64,000 nt of DNA from CAYLRU01 sp964386565 (GCA_964386565.1 CAYLRU010000003.1:95901-159900); one strand, 5' to 3'; positions 17,563-27,379 are shown, counted from the stretch's first letter. Numbers and translations: made by a program. The notes: generated from the sequence alone by a model not told the origin.

Positions 17563-19116
17563 CTATCCATGGTTTGCCGTGACAACGGCCCAATCGGGGA
17601 AAACGCCGGTGTCAATGGAGAATACGGTGGTTCCGAAAAAGTAGAACAGAATGGAGATGACAACGGCCCCGATGATATTGATCAATATACCGGCCCGGGC
17701 CATTTCTGCGATGGTGATCCTCCCGCTGCCGAAAACGATGGCATTGGGTGGGGTGGCCACGGGCATCATAAAGGCACAGGAGGCCGAAATCGTTGCCGGT
17801 ATCATTAACAGCAGGGGATTGGTGTTCATGGCTACGGCAACCGATGCCAGAATCGGCAGGATCATTTCCGTGGTGGCGGTATTGGATGTCAGTTCTGTTA
17901 GAAATGTGATGCCGAAACAGATAAAAATGATCATCGCAAACGGGTGAACACCGGCGAGTCCGGCAAATTTCTCACCGATGAGCACGCTCAGACCGGTAAC
18001 CTGGAATCCTTTTGCCAATGCAAATCCGCCGCCGAAAAGAAGCACGATCCCCCACGGCAGTTTTTTAACGACCTCGGCATCCATAATGGCGGGCGTCCCG
18101 GCATCCCTGCTTCGACTGGGAATCAAAAACAGGGTCATGGCCATGAAAACGGCCACGGTACCATCATCGATGAGTTCGGGATAGGGCAAGAGGCCGGACC
18201 ACCCGGGAATGGCGAGCAGACCCAGGTTTAGGGTTTTGCGAAAGACCCACAAAAAAGCGGTAATGGAAAAAACCGCAAGAACCGCTTTTTCCTCGAAGCT
18301 CATAGACCCCAGTTGCGCATACTCCCGGTCCACGATGGACCTGTCCACGGTTATGGTTTCGGGAACGCGATAGAATACTTTCGTTATCAGCAGCCATACC
18401 ACGATCAGCATCACCACGGACAACGGCAGTCCCATGATGATCCATGTACCGAAGGTAATGGGTGCTGCGCCGGGAAACGTGATTTCGAAAATCCGGGAAA
18501 AGGAGAGATTGGGCGGTGTTCCCACCAGCGTGGCAATCCCTCCCAGGGAACAGGCATAGGCGATGCCGAGCATAAGACCCACGGTAAATGCGTGCGTATC
18601 GCGGAAGTGAAATTTTTCCTCCATCTGGTAGACGATGGCCATGCCGATGGGCACCATCATAATGGCCGTCGCCGTATTGGAGATCCACATGGACAAAAAT
18701 GCCGCAGCTGCCATGAATCCCAATACGATCCTTGCCGGGCCACCGCCGATCAGCCGGATGATAAACAAAGCGATCCGCCTGTGGAGGTTCCATTTTTCCA
18801 TGGTCAGGGCTATCATGAATCCGCCCAGAAAAAGAAAAATCGTGCTGTTGAAATAGATCGGCGCGGTTGCGGTTCCTTTTAATATTCCCAACACCGGGTA
18901 AAGAACCATGGGCAGCAGTGCCGTGGCATAAAGGGGAATGGCGTCCGTAATCCACCAGGCCGCCATCAGCGCAGCCACGGCGATCATGGGAACGGCTTTC
19001 GGGTGTCCGGGGTCCGGGTCGAAGAAAAGCAGGACCGCAAAAAACAAGACCGGTCCAAGAACAAGACCGATTTTTTGTACTGTGCTTTTCCCGGAACCGG
19101 CGTTTTCGATATGCAT
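17563..19116 (-). CDS. DASS/SLC13 family sodium-coupled anion symporter
   Basis: 517 residues with about 11-13 membrane helices. Both SNT motifs of the divalent anion:sodium symporter family are visible: SNTATAIMMVPIG (146-158) and TSNTATTEMILPI (about 413-425), where substrate and sodium bind. Early WWITDAIPLYATALLPM (54-70) is also typical. Likely substrates are C4- or C6-dicarboxylates or sulfate; sequence alone does not decide. The minus-strand start has AGGAGA seven bases upstream. The gene converges on the TIGR04076 gene with only 3 bp between stops. Confidence 0.9.
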   Translation of the reverse strand: MHIENAGSGKSTVQKIGLVLGPVLFFAVLLFFDPDPGHPKAVPMIAVAALMAAWWITDAIPLYATALLPMVLYPVLGILKGTATAPIYFNSTIFLFLGGFMIALTMEKWNLHRRIALFIIRLIGGGPARIVLGFMAAAAFLSMWISNTATAIMMVPIGMAIVYQMEEKFHFRDTHAFTVGLMLGIAYACSLGGIATLVGTPPNLSFSRIFEITFPGAAPITFGTWIIMGLPLSVVMLIVVWLLITKVFYRVPETITVDRSIVDREYAQLGSMSFEEKAVLAVFSITAFLWVFRKTLNLGLLAIPGWSGLLPYPELIDDGTVAVFMAMTLFLIPSRSRDAGTPAIMDAEVVKKLPWGIVLLFGGGFALAKGFQVTGLSVLIGEKFAGLAGVHPFAMIIFICFGITFLTELTSNTATTEMILPILASVAVAMNTNPLLLMIPATISASCAFMMPVATPPNAIVFGSGRITIAEMARAGILINIIGAVVISILFYFFGTTVFSIDTGVFPDWAVVTANHG

Positions 19117-19234
19117 GAATTATCTCCTATTGAAGTAAACGGGGTCAAACCCTGGTTTGTGATTATTGCCTGACAAATTGAACCCGTGACAATGAAAACG
19201 GCAAGCATATTCTCCGCACACAAAAGGGATCATC

Positions 19235-19339
19235 TTGAAAGTAAAAAGCAAACTCTTTGATCCGGATGTGGTTGACGCGTTTCCGGAGATCGAATCCAAC
19301 GTCAAGAAAATTGCGGATCGGTTCAGGGATAAAGAATAG
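19235..19339 (+). pseudogene. Remnant of an HD-GYP protein C-terminus
   Basis: This stretch encodes LFDPDVVDAFPEIES then VKKIADRFRDKE and a stop. HD-GYP response regulators of the RpfG type end with FDPDVVDAFL followed by a short helix, so this looks like the last 35 codons of such a gene. Upstream, no HD or GYP motif and no start in frame are present. It fills the 228-bp gap between two convergent-strand genes. A short expressed ORF is less likely. Confidence 0.45.
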
Positions 19340-19344
19340 AGCTG

Positions 19345-20127
19345 TCAGGACGCATAATCTTTGGAGATCTTCTCGGCGATTTCCAGGTCCTGTATATCCC
19401 TGTAAGCGATGATGACCTCATCGAATTTTGCTCTGTTTATCGCGTTGACGATTTCCACCAGTTCTTCAAGAGACCCGGCCTTTTGAGGGAAAAAAGCCTC
19501 TTTTGAAACCGAAAAAGGAATAAGTGCCGCGGTCGGCAGGAACCGTCCGGCCATGATGCGGTGCTTAATTTCAGCAGTCTGTTCACTCCAAATGGTGGCG
19601 ACGCCGTCGGCTGCGCGCATGGCCGTTTCCCAGCTGTCAGGACTCATGGCTGCAAGGAAGATGGGAACCCTCTCCTTCGGTGGAAGCGTCCTCAGACGGA
19701 TACCGTCGATATGAAAGAATTTCCCTTTAAATTCCACTCGTTCACCCGCAATCAGGCCGCGTAGAATGGTAATGCATTCTTCCACGGCCGATGGGAGAGG
19801 GGTTATACCGGCTTTCTCCAAAAGACGGCCGATACCTTTGCCGATGGAAAGGGCCAGGCGCCCGCCGCTTACCGTCTGCAGGGTGGCAGCCATTTGTGCC
19901 ATCACCATTGGATGCCGGGTGTAGGGGTTGGTCACACCCAGCCCGATCCTGAGGGATTTTGTGTGGTGTACCACGATATCCGCCGCAAGCCAAGCGTCCC
20001 ATTGAGATACCAGCGTGTCCGGAATCCATGCCCTGTAGAAGCCCATGGATTCTATGGCAGCTGCATGAATCTGGATTTCCGTTAGGGGGCAGACGTGGGA
20101 TAATTCCACGCTGATTTTCATTCCCAT
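19345..20127 (-). CDS. Luciferase-like (LLM class) flavin oxidoreductase
   Basis: 260 residues of the bacterial-luciferase TIM-barrel family. AAAIESMGFYRAWIPDTL (about 22-39), the VTNPYTRHPMVMAQMAATLQTVSGGRLALSIG region (about 65-96) and VPIFLAAMSP (about 153-162) follow the F420/FMN-dependent Mer-like pattern. It is shorter than typical members (about 330), mostly at the C-terminal end. Substrate cannot be inferred. The start codon is preceded by AGGAGGTC on the minus strand. It is a lone gene flanked by a 483-bp empty region. Confidence 0.82.
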   Translation of the reverse strand: MGMKISVELSHVCPLTEIQIHAAAIESMGFYRAWIPDTLVSQWDAWLAADIVVHHTKSLRIGLGVTNPYTRHPMVMAQMAATLQTVSGGRLALSIGKGIGRLLEKAGITPLPSAVEECITILRGLIAGERVEFKGKFFHIDGIRLRTLPPKERVPIFLAAMSPDSWETAMRAADGVATIWSEQTAEIKHRIMAGRFLPTAALIPFSVSKEAFFPQKAGSLEELVEIVNAINRAKFDEVIIAYRDIQDLEIAEKISKDYAS

Positions 20128-20530
20128 CTAAATGACCTCCTGACCCTGATAACCAGGGAAGTACCCCGCAAACGCGGTGACACGGCCGGTTTTATGGAAA
20201 AAATATCAGTTGAAACCTGTTTTTCTTTCCCTTCAAGCGCTCCGCTTGTTCATTAAAGGTATCTGGCTGCTGATCGTACGGGTTGTGCCCCTATTTTCCG
20301 GTAACTATGACGAAAAACAGGCCGGGTGTCAAGTGACAGACAGCAAAAGCTGACGTACCTCTCTGTTTGCCATTTGAACCACAACAGATAGCGTATTGCC
20401 CGTCTCGTCTCGGCAGGACTGCGGAAACTTTAATATAGTGCTCTTAAAATAAGAAAATGTCCTTGGGTTCCTGTAGATCCTGTTTAACAAATTGTTTAAG
20501 CTGAAAAAACGCTTATCGGCACTAAAAAAA

Positions 20531-20558
20531 TTGACATTAACTGCCGGGTCTTGATAAG
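20531..20558 (+). promoter_or_regulatory. Possible sigma-70 promoter for the MscS gene
   Basis: TTGACA (20531-20536) is followed after 16 bases by GATAAG (20553-20558), which matches the -10 consensus at four of six positions. It lies about 55-80 bp before the ATG at 20611. The rest of the 20128-20610 gap holds no gene, repeat or hairpin I could recognise. Confidence 0.4.
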
Positions 20559-20610
20559 GTGTTGCATACCCAAATCATTATGCACATCTTAAAGTCTGTT
20601 TTATGATGCC

Positions 20611-21750
20611 ATGGAACTGTTAGAAAAATTTTGGCAGATCGTTATCGAGGTATGGAAGCAGGGTCTTTGGGGAATCGATATCGGTAGAATTTTAACGGCG
20701 GTATTGATTTTTTTGGGCTTTCTGCTTTTCCGGAGAGTATTCGTCAGCCTGATTATAAACCGTTTAGGCGTATTGACAAAAAAAACCCAAACCCCTTTAG
20801 ACGATGACGCTCTGGAAATTCTGAAGAAACCGGTGAGTTTTATTCCCGTTGTACTGGGGTTGTTTTTTGCCTTTGAATATCTTCCCCTGACCGGCGTGTT
20901 TGAATTGTTCGCGGACCGGTTGGTGCGGTCCTTTATCGTGTTTATTATATTCTGGAGTTTCGTAAATTTAATACAGCCGCTGTCTTCTCTCTTTCAAAAG
21001 CTTGAGGAAATCTTTACGGTCGCCATGATCGAGTGGTTGATAAAAGCCATAAAGATTACTTTCATATTCATCGGCACAGCAACCATTCTGGAAATTTGGG
21101 GCATAAAAATCGGACCCATCATCGCCGGATTGGGGCTGCTTGGTGTTGCCGTTGCCCTGGGGGCCCAGGATCTTTTCAAAAACTTGATCTCCGGTATTCT
21201 AATCATTGCGGAAAGGCGCTTCAATCCCGGAGACTGGGTCAAGGTCGAGGGGGTCGTGGAGGGAACGGTGGAATCCATTGGTTTTCGTTCCACACTGGTG
21301 CGTCGTTTTGATAAAGCACCGGTGTATGTCCCGAATGCGAAATTGTCAGACACCTCGGTTATCAATTTCAGCTCGATGACGCATCGAAGAATATACTGGA
21401 TCATCGGGGTCGAATACCGGACTAAAATTCAGCAGCTTCGAGAGATTCGGGACAATATTGAAAGATATATTTTTGAATCCGGGGTGTTTGCCCTGCCACC
21501 GGAAGTGCCTACATTCGTCCGCATTGATCGGTTCAATGATTCATCCATCGATATCATGGTCTATTGTTTCACCAAAACCATCGTATGGGGGGAATGGCTT
21601 GAAATTAAAGAGCGTCTGGCTTATAAAATCAAGGAAATCGTGGAGCAGGCCGGAACGTCTTTTGCATTCCCCAGCCAATCCATTTACGTTGAGTCCATAT
21701 GCGATGATCCGGCCGAGGTGTTCATCTCCCCCCCCCAAAAACCGGACTAG
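20611..21750 (+). CDS. MscS-family small-conductance mechanosensitive channel
   Basis: 379 residues. Three to five membrane helices occupy about residues 15-190. The pore-lining TM3 motif is GLGLLGVAVALGAQDLFKNLISGILIIAE (from about residue 172), followed by the MscS beta domain (RRFNPGDWVKVEGVVEGTVE, then VYVPNAKLSDTSVIN). The C-terminal part (about 265-370) matches the MscS mixed alpha-beta domain. It should release solutes on hypo-osmotic shock. No strong ribosome site is seen, so expression may be modest. Single-gene unit. Confidence 0.92.
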   Translation: MELLEKFWQIVIEVWKQGLWGIDIGRILTAVLIFLGFLLFRRVFVSLIINRLGVLTKKTQTPLDDDALEILKKPVSFIPVVLGLFFAFEYLPLTGVFELFADRLVRSFIVFIIFWSFVNLIQPLSSLFQKLEEIFTVAMIEWLIKAIKITFIFIGTATILEIWGIKIGPIIAGLGLLGVAVALGAQDLFKNLISGILIIAERRFNPGDWVKVEGVVEGTVESIGFRSTLVRRFDKAPVYVPNAKLSDTSVINFSSMTHRRIYWIIGVEYRTKIQQLREIRDNIERYIFESGVFALPPEVPTFVRIDRFNDSSIDIMVYCFTKTIVWGEWLEIKERLAYKIKEIVEQAGTSFAFPSQSIYVESICDDPAEVFISPPQKPD

Positions 21751-21856
21751 CTGCCGGTCCGGGAAGAAGCTGGGTCAAACTTTGAATTGTGATTTAAGCA
21801 CTAGGCTGAATTTGCCCCGAAAAATGGGCACAAAGGTAAGCCTCAGTTCTTCCGCA

Positions 21857-22927
21857 TCACCTTAACACATTGTAACATACAATCGGATCCGTTTTGTTTT
21901 TGCCGGATATTTCCCCCCTTTTTTCAGCACGGAACCGGCCTTGGACCTGGCAATATGTCTGTTCTCCGATAATTATTTCACCTCCTTTTGCCATCTGCTG
22001 CAATCTCCCGGCAACGTTTACGGTATTCCCGATAACCGTATAGTCCATTCTATTCTCAGAGCCTACGTTCCCTACAATCGTGCTGCCTGTATTGATCCCG
22101 ATACCTATCTCGAATGTCTCTTTCTCTTGTTCCCTTCTTACGTTCATCAGATCTTCGGTGGCATCTTGCATTTCTATAGCCGCTTTTATGGCATCGTGAG
22201 GGGCACTGTCACCAGGAGAAATAAGCCCGAATACCGCCATAAGCTGATCTCCGACAAATTTGTCCAATATGCCATTATTTCTAAAAATGATATCCACCAT
22301 GGCGCCGAAAAATTGATTAAGCATAGAGATCACATCTTCAACCGCCATCCTTTCAGCAATAGCGGTAAAAGACCTGATGTCGGCAAAAAGAATTGTTACT
22401 TCTTTTCTTTCATTCTCAAAGAGTACTCCATCCTTTGAATCAATCAGCTTTTTCAACAGGTTCTCTCCCACATACCGGCTCAACCTGTTTCTTAATTCTT
22501 CTTCTTTTTTCGTCTTCTTATAGGATAGAGAAAGATCTCTAGCGTACGCCATAAGCTGTATAGAATACTCCTTAATTCCCCTGTCAGCCTCCTTTAATTT
22601 TTTTAGCATGGAGTTAAAATTGCCGGCTATATCTTTCAACTCCTGGTCAGCCTCGATCCGGATGGGCTCGCTCTTTTCCCCGGATTCAATAATTCCGGTC
22701 TCTCTGGACAGGTTAACGAGCTGCTCGGCAGACTTTCTGATGAGAAAAAAACCTATCAGAATGGAAAAGAGTGCTAATGCGGAAAAGAGGATAATCATAT
22801 CTGTCAAATCCACCTTTTCATAGACAAACAGATAGATGGTCAGGAGAAAAGGAATGATCCCCAATAATAGTAAAACAACCCGTGACTTTCTATAGAAACT
22901 GTTTGATTTATGATATTTCGATTCCAT
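21857..22927 (-). CDS. Membrane-bound class III adenylate cyclase with HAMP-like linker
   Basis: 356 residues. Two membrane helices (about 17-33 and 42-62), a HAMP-like linker (about 62-120), then a cyclase domain from about 170. Metal-binding aspartates lie in ILFADIRSFTAIAE and KFVGDQLMAVFG; NVAGRLQQMAKGG holds the transition-state Asn/Arg. The Lys of DKFVGD and the Thr in DYTVIGNTVN are the residues usually selecting ATP, so cAMP is the likely product. It ends a seven-gene minus-strand signalling run, 31 bp after the PilZ gene. Confidence 0.88.
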   Translation of the reverse strand: MESKYHKSNSFYRKSRVVLLLLGIIPFLLTIYLFVYEKVDLTDMIILFSALALFSILIGFFLIRKSAEQLVNLSRETGIIESGEKSEPIRIEADQELKDIAGNFNSMLKKLKEADRGIKEYSIQLMAYARDLSLSYKKTKKEEELRNRLSRYVGENLLKKLIDSKDGVLFENERKEVTILFADIRSFTAIAERMAVEDVISMLNQFFGAMVDIIFRNNGILDKFVGDQLMAVFGLISPGDSAPHDAIKAAIEMQDATEDLMNVRREQEKETFEIGIGINTGSTIVGNVGSENRMDYTVIGNTVNVAGRLQQMAKGGEIIIGEQTYCQVQGRFRAEKRGEISGKNKTDPIVCYNVLR

Positions 22928-22958
22928 CGTCCATAATATTAAATATTTTCCATGGGAA

Positions 22959-23336
22959 TTATCTGCGATCCCCCTGTATTTTCATGTCAACTCTTTCAAA
23001 ATATAACGGGGCTTCAAGTTTAACGGCCAGCCCAATTTCCCGATTCTTTTTACCAATACCTGAATTACTCGATGGATCTATCCGTACGACAGTGGCCTTT
23101 CCGTTCATATAGGCTTTCACGTCACCTGTTCCGGGCAAATAAATGGTCATTTCCAGTAATTGGCCCAGAAAATACTTGTCGGTTTGTTTGGTTATGAATT
23201 TGGCACCTCCTCCGGAGATATTCTGCAACACAGTATTTTCATTGAATCTTTTTCCTTCATTGTCCGCGGCAGACACTTCCAGTACGAATTCCAACATAAA
23301 ACGATCAAAACTTCTTCTATCTGATTTACTGTTCAT
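22959..23336 (-). CDS. PilZ-domain c-di-GMP receptor
   Basis: 125 residues, a single PilZ domain. Both c-di-GMP motifs are intact: RSFDR (RxxxR, about 8-12) and NISGGGAKF (N/DxSxxG, about 39-47). It is likely a stand-alone c-di-GMP sensor acting on motility, adhesion or the neighbouring enzymes. The gene starts one base before the HD-GYP stop codon's end (stop at 23337-23339), so the two are almost certainly co-translated. Confidence 0.88.
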   Translation of the reverse strand: MNSKSDRRSFDRFMLEFVLEVSAADNEGKRFNENTVLQNISGGGAKFITKQTDKYFLGQLLEMTIYLPGTGDVKAYMNGKATVVRIDPSSNSGIGKKNREIGLAVKLEAPLYFERVDMKIQGDRR

Positions 23337-24149
23337 TTAAACATCTTCCGCTGCATCCACTTCTGTTTTGATTTTTAAAATTTCATCCATATTCTCAAAA
23401 AAGACATCCACTACATCAGGATCAAAATGCTGTCCGCGTTCTTTCTTGATGATATCGAGCGCAAATTCTACGGGAAAGGGCCTTTTGTAAGGGCGTTTGG
23501 AAGTAAGTGCATCAAAAACATCCACCAAGCCGACAATCCTGGCTGCCAGGGGAATAGTATCACCGGAAAGTCCCCGCGGATATCCCTTACCATTCCATTT
23601 TTCGTGATGAAAAAGGGCGATCTTTCCGGCAGTTTGTAAGATCTCGGATTTGGAACCTGCCAGGATTNNNNNNNNNNTTTTTGCGCCTATTGTGGTGTGG
23701 GTTTTTATGATATCGAATTCTTCGTCTGTCAATTTGCCCGGCTTTATCAAAATACTGTCAGGAATGCCGATTTTCCCCACATCATGCATGGGAGCGGCAT
23801 AGCGTATATTTTGAACTTCCTTGGCCGATAGGCCGAGTTTTTCAGCAATCAAGGCGCTGTACCGACTCATTCGCTTGATATGGTCTCCGGTATCTTCATC
23901 TTTGTATTCGGCAGCTAATACAAGTCGGTGAATGGTGCCCAGGTATGCCTTGTGCAGTTCTTGATGGGCGGTTTTCAGCTCCAAAACGGATCTGTTCAGG
24001 TCATCGGCATACCTCCTAAGCTGCTGGGAGGCGGCTTCAATTTCTTTTCTTTTTCCCTTTTCAGACTTGTAGACTTCGGCAAGGTCTTTCGCATATTTTA
24101 TTAGTTGATCAACATTCAAAGAACCGGCAGAGAAGTTATCCGTGTCCAT
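23337..24149 (-). CDS. HD-GYP domain c-di-GMP phosphodiesterase (assembly gap inside)
   Basis: About 266-270 residues. A coiled-coil start (residues 1-75) leads to an HD-GYP domain: DEDTGDHIKRMSRYS, HDVGKIGIPDSILIKPGKL, KTHTTIGAK, FHHEKWNGKGYPRGL and LVDVFDALTSKRPYKRP. All HD and GYP residues are present, so it should hydrolyse c-di-GMP. No receiver is fused; separate receivers lie upstream. Ten Ns at 23668-23677 interrupt the codons after GAK; family sequences continue directly as GAK-ILxGS, so the true gene probably lacks four inserted residues. Confidence 0.88.
   Translation of the reverse strand: MDTDNFSAGSLNVDQLIKYAKDLAEVYKSEKGKRKEIEAASQQLRRYADDLNRSVLELKTAHQELHKAYLGTIHRLVLAAEYKDEDTGDHIKRMSRYSALIAEKLGLSAKEVQNIRYAAPMHDVGKIGIPDSILIKPGKLTDEEFDIIKTHTTIGAKXXXXILAGSKSEILQTAGKIALFHHEKWNGKGYPRGLSGDTIPLAARIVGLVDVFDALTSKRPYKRPFPVEFALDIIKKERGQHFDPDVVDVFFENMDEILKIKTEVDAAEDV
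23668..23677. other. Assembly gap of 10 Ns
   Basis: Ten N characters lie within the HD-GYP gene. The flanks read AAAAA on one side and AATCC on the other (minus strand). Closing them with a two-base overlap gives GCAAAAATCCTGG, which restores the family sequence exactly, so the gap is probably a scaffolding artefact. Confidence 0.9.
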
Positions 24150-24187
24150 GAAAAATTTCCTTTTCCCCTGAATTCCTGATAACGGCC

Positions 24188-24553
24188 TTACCCCAAAACC
24201 TCTTCCACCTTCTTTATCAATTCCAGAGGACTGAAGGGCTTGGTAAAATAGTCGACCGCGCCCGCTTTAAATCCCTCTTCCTTGTCGGCCTCCTGGCTTT
24301 TGGAAGTCAGCATAATTATGGTGCAATCTTTGGTTTCAGGATCGTTTTTCAGAATGCGGGTCGCTTCAAGCCCATCTATATCCCCGGGCATCATGATATC
24401 CATGATGATCAGGTCGGGTTTTTCCATCCTCACGATCTCAATGGCCTCTTCCCCGCTTTTAGCCTGGAGAACTTGGTAATCCCTCACCCTGATGGTTATC
24501 TCCACCAGTCTTCTAACCTCTGCCTGGTCATCCACAATGAGAATTTTTTTCAT
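24188..24553 (-). CDS. Single-domain response regulator
   Basis: 121 residues, receiver only. Acidic D8-D9, phospho-acceptor D52 (LIIMDIMMPGDIDG), Thr/Ser switch (MLTSK) and lysine (DYFTKP) are all present. It is CheY/DivK-like and should pass phosphate between the flanking kinases and the HD-GYP protein. The ATG at 24553 follows AAGGGGTAG; an upstream TTG at 24607 would overlap the kinase gene and is less likely. Confidence 0.88.
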   Translation of the reverse strand: MKKILIVDDQAEVRRLVEITIRVRDYQVLQAKSGEEAIEIVRMEKPDLIIMDIMMPGDIDGLEATRILKNDPETKDCTIIMLTSKSQEADKEEGFKAGAVDYFTKPFSPLELIKKVEEVLG

Positions 24554-24587
24554 ACGATCTACCCCTTTTTTATTTCGGATTCCGCAA

Positions 24588-27368
24588 TCACGTTGCCGGT
24601 ATCGCAAACGTAACCACCGTTTCTTTTCCTAGCTCACTCTCCACCCACACCTTTCCCCCATGGGCCTCAACAATGTACTTGACAATGTTCATGCCCAACC
24701 CGGTGCCTGGAATGGCTGTGTTAGAGGTATCACCCCGGTAGAATTTATCAAATATCTTTTCCACCTGCTCAGGGCTCATTCCGATCCCTTGGTCAGCTAT
24801 GCTGATCTCGATTGCAGAACATTTTTCTTTTTTCGAATCCGCATTTCGCACTCCAAATTCCGCAATCCTTTTTACCGTCAGGCAAATATCGCCACCTTCA
24901 GGAGAATACTTGACCGCATTGCTCAGAAGGTTTTCTAATACCTGCCTCATCTTTTCCTCATCCACCATCAATTCCACAGGTTCTTCCGGCACGATAATAT
25001 CAAACCGGTGTTTTGGGGACAATGTCTGAAAATAGGGAACAACATCTCGTATAATGCCAGCAATGTCGGCGGGAACTTTGTTTAAAGAAAACCCCTTACC
25101 GGACTCTATTCGGGAGATATCCAAAAGATCGTTGATAATAGCTACCAGATTCACCGATTGTTTGTTGATGTAGGAAAGGCACTCCTCTTTCTCTTCCTCT
25201 TTGATGTCATCCCGTGTCAGGAGAATCTCTGAAAACCCCTGGATGGAGGTAAGGGGGGTCCTCAGCTCATGGGCTGCAGTAGTGATAAACTCGGTTTTCA
25301 TCCTATCCACCTCACGCTCGTAGGTAACATCGTGGATAACGGTTACAATGCCGGTTTGCTTACCACTCTTATCTTCAATCACAGAGGTCCTGGCACGCAT
25401 AATACGGGGATTCTCTTTCTCCCCCGGTAATTCAAAATCAAACTGGTAGTCTGACTCCTTTTTATCCAGAGTGGTCTTCATCCGCTCCCTGAGGGTCTTG
25501 TCTTCAATGGCAAAACCGATAGGTCGATCCATCACCTCACTAAAGCATACACCCAAGAGATCTTCAGCAGCCCGGTTCATCAAAATAATCCTGTTATCTA
25601 TATCGGTCACGATCAAACCGTCTGCGACGGACTTGAGAATACCATCCATTCTATCCCTTGCCTGCTCCGTATCATACAGAGCCCGGTTGAGTTCCCTGGT
25701 TCTTTCCTCCACCATGTTTTCAAGGCGTTCCCGGTATTCGCTCAACTCGGTAATATCATGGTCTATTCCGATCATCTGAATTGGACGACCGGCCTTATCA
25801 ATGGTAACTTCAGCCCGTTCATCTACAACGCGCACCTCCCCGTCAGGCCGAACAATGCGGTGCTCAATGTTATGGGGACTCTTTTTATATAGTGTATCAT
25901 TGATAAATTTTTTGACTAATTCTCTATCGCCCGGATGCACAGAATTCAGAAAAGCCTCATATGTTGAATCAAATTTCTCGGGTGACAATCCAAAAATCCT
26001 GTAAATTTCCTCGGACCAAAACATTTCATTTGTTTCTATGTTCCAGTTCCAGCTCCCCAGGTGAGCTATCCGCTGCGCCTCAGCAAGACTGGCTTCGCTC
26101 TTTCTCAGCGCATCCTCGGCCCACTTGCGTTTGGTAATGTCAAGAACGATACCCTGGTAGTGGGTAATCATACCATTTGAATCTCGTTTGATCAAGGTAC
26201 GATCATCAAGCCAGCGTACTTCACCCGCATTGGTGATAATCCGATATTCCTGAACAAAATCTTCGCGTCCCTCCTGGTTATACCGGGCAACCTCGGCATT
26301 TATACGATCCCGATCGTCGGGATGAACGATATCTGAAAAAAGTATGCGCCCGGAGTAAAAATCTTCCGGTCTATAACCGAATTGCTGAACATTATCGGAA
26401 ACAAGTTCAACTGGCCAGCCTTCAACAGCGCGCCAGAGAAAAACGACCACCGGACTGTGGTTAACAATATCCTCCAATTCATTATATCTTTCAGAAGCAT
26501 TCTGAAGCTGCTTGCGCTCGGTGACGTCCCTTACAATGCCCAGGACCCCGACTATTTCGCCTTCTCTCCGAATGCTGCTGAAATTATAATCTACATAAAT
26601 TGTCTCTCCCGCCTTGGTCAGCGCTCGAGACTCGTAGTTTACGGGCGCATCTTCCCGGGCCAGCCTCTTGCTGAAGTTCTCCGTAACCAGAGCCAAGTCT
26701 TCAGGATGAACCAGCTTGCTGAAGTGAAGCTTCTTCACCTCCTCCATCGAGTAGCCCGTCATCCTGCAGAATTTCGGGTTGGCAAAACTCAGGTAACCCG
26801 TGGCATCAACGACGATGACCGCATCGTTGGCATTGTCTATCAGCTCTCTATATTTTCTCTCCGATTCTCCCAGTGCTGTGTTAATGCCCTGCAACTGCAG
26901 CATCTTGTCTTCCAGTTTCCTGACCAGCCGCTCATTGTATGTTTTTAAGTAAACCGTCTCCTCTTCAACCGGAGGTTTTGGTACTGCCAGGGTTTCTGTC
27001 TTGTAGTTTCTGATAACCTCTCTCAAGACTTCCATGAAAACATCCGGCTCTGCAGGTTTGACGATGAACTTCTCTGCCCCCAGGCTCAGGGCGAACTCCT
27101 CATCTTTGGGATCGATGTAGGTGGCAGTGTAGAACACAAAGGTGATGTTTTTCAGCTTTTCGTTCGTCTTTACCTCGCGACAGAGCTGAAAGCCATCCAT
27201 CCGGGGCATCAGGATATCGGAAATTATCATGCCGAACCCGGCCTGAGACGTTTTTTCCAGGGCTTCCACGCCATCGGCGGCAGATTCAACCTCATAACCT
27301 TGTCCCCGGAGAAGCGTCTCCAACATGTAAAGATTTTCTTTGTCGTCATCAACGATCAAGATTTTCAT
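24588..27368 (-). CDS. Receiver-PAS(4)-histidine kinase hybrid
   Basis: 926 residues. An N-terminal receiver has phospho-acceptor D51 (ISDILMPRMDG). Four PAS domains follow (about 160-290, 300-420, 425-550, 570-690), several ending in the PAC-like DVTERK or DITKRK. The HisKA helix TAAHELRTPLTS carries H700, and the HATPase shows LLSNAVKYSPEGG, DQGIGM and PGTGLGMNIVK. The start ATG 27368 has AGGGG upstream; GTG 27371 is an alternative. Receiver-first kinases usually sit mid-relay: they accept phosphate from another kinase, here plausibly the one encoded upstream. Confidence 0.9.
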   Translation of the reverse strand: MKILIVDDDKENLYMLETLLRGQGYEVESAADGVEALEKTSQAGFGMIISDILMPRMDGFQLCREVKTNEKLKNITFVFYTATYIDPKDEEFALSLGAEKFIVKPAEPDVFMEVLREVIRNYKTETLAVPKPPVEEETVYLKTYNERLVRKLEDKMLQLQGINTALGESERKYRELIDNANDAVIVVDATGYLSFANPKFCRMTGYSMEEVKKLHFSKLVHPEDLALVTENFSKRLAREDAPVNYESRALTKAGETIYVDYNFSSIRREGEIVGVLGIVRDVTERKQLQNASERYNELEDIVNHSPVVVFLWRAVEGWPVELVSDNVQQFGYRPEDFYSGRILFSDIVHPDDRDRINAEVARYNQEGREDFVQEYRIITNAGEVRWLDDRTLIKRDSNGMITHYQGIVLDITKRKWAEDALRKSEASLAEAQRIAHLGSWNWNIETNEMFWSEEIYRIFGLSPEKFDSTYEAFLNSVHPGDRELVKKFINDTLYKKSPHNIEHRIVRPDGEVRVVDERAEVTIDKAGRPIQMIGIDHDITELSEYRERLENMVEERTRELNRALYDTEQARDRMDGILKSVADGLIVTDIDNRIILMNRAAEDLLGVCFSEVMDRPIGFAIEDKTLRERMKTTLDKKESDYQFDFELPGEKENPRIMRARTSVIEDKSGKQTGIVTVIHDVTYEREVDRMKTEFITTAAHELRTPLTSIQGFSEILLTRDDIKEEEKEECLSYINKQSVNLVAIINDLLDISRIESGKGFSLNKVPADIAGIIRDVVPYFQTLSPKHRFDIIVPEEPVELMVDEEKMRQVLENLLSNAVKYSPEGGDICLTVKRIAEFGVRNADSKKEKCSAIEISIADQGIGMSPEQVEKIFDKFYRGDTSNTAIPGTGLGMNIVKYIVEAHGGKVWVESELGKETVVTFAIPAT

Positions 27369-27379
27369 CACACATCCCC

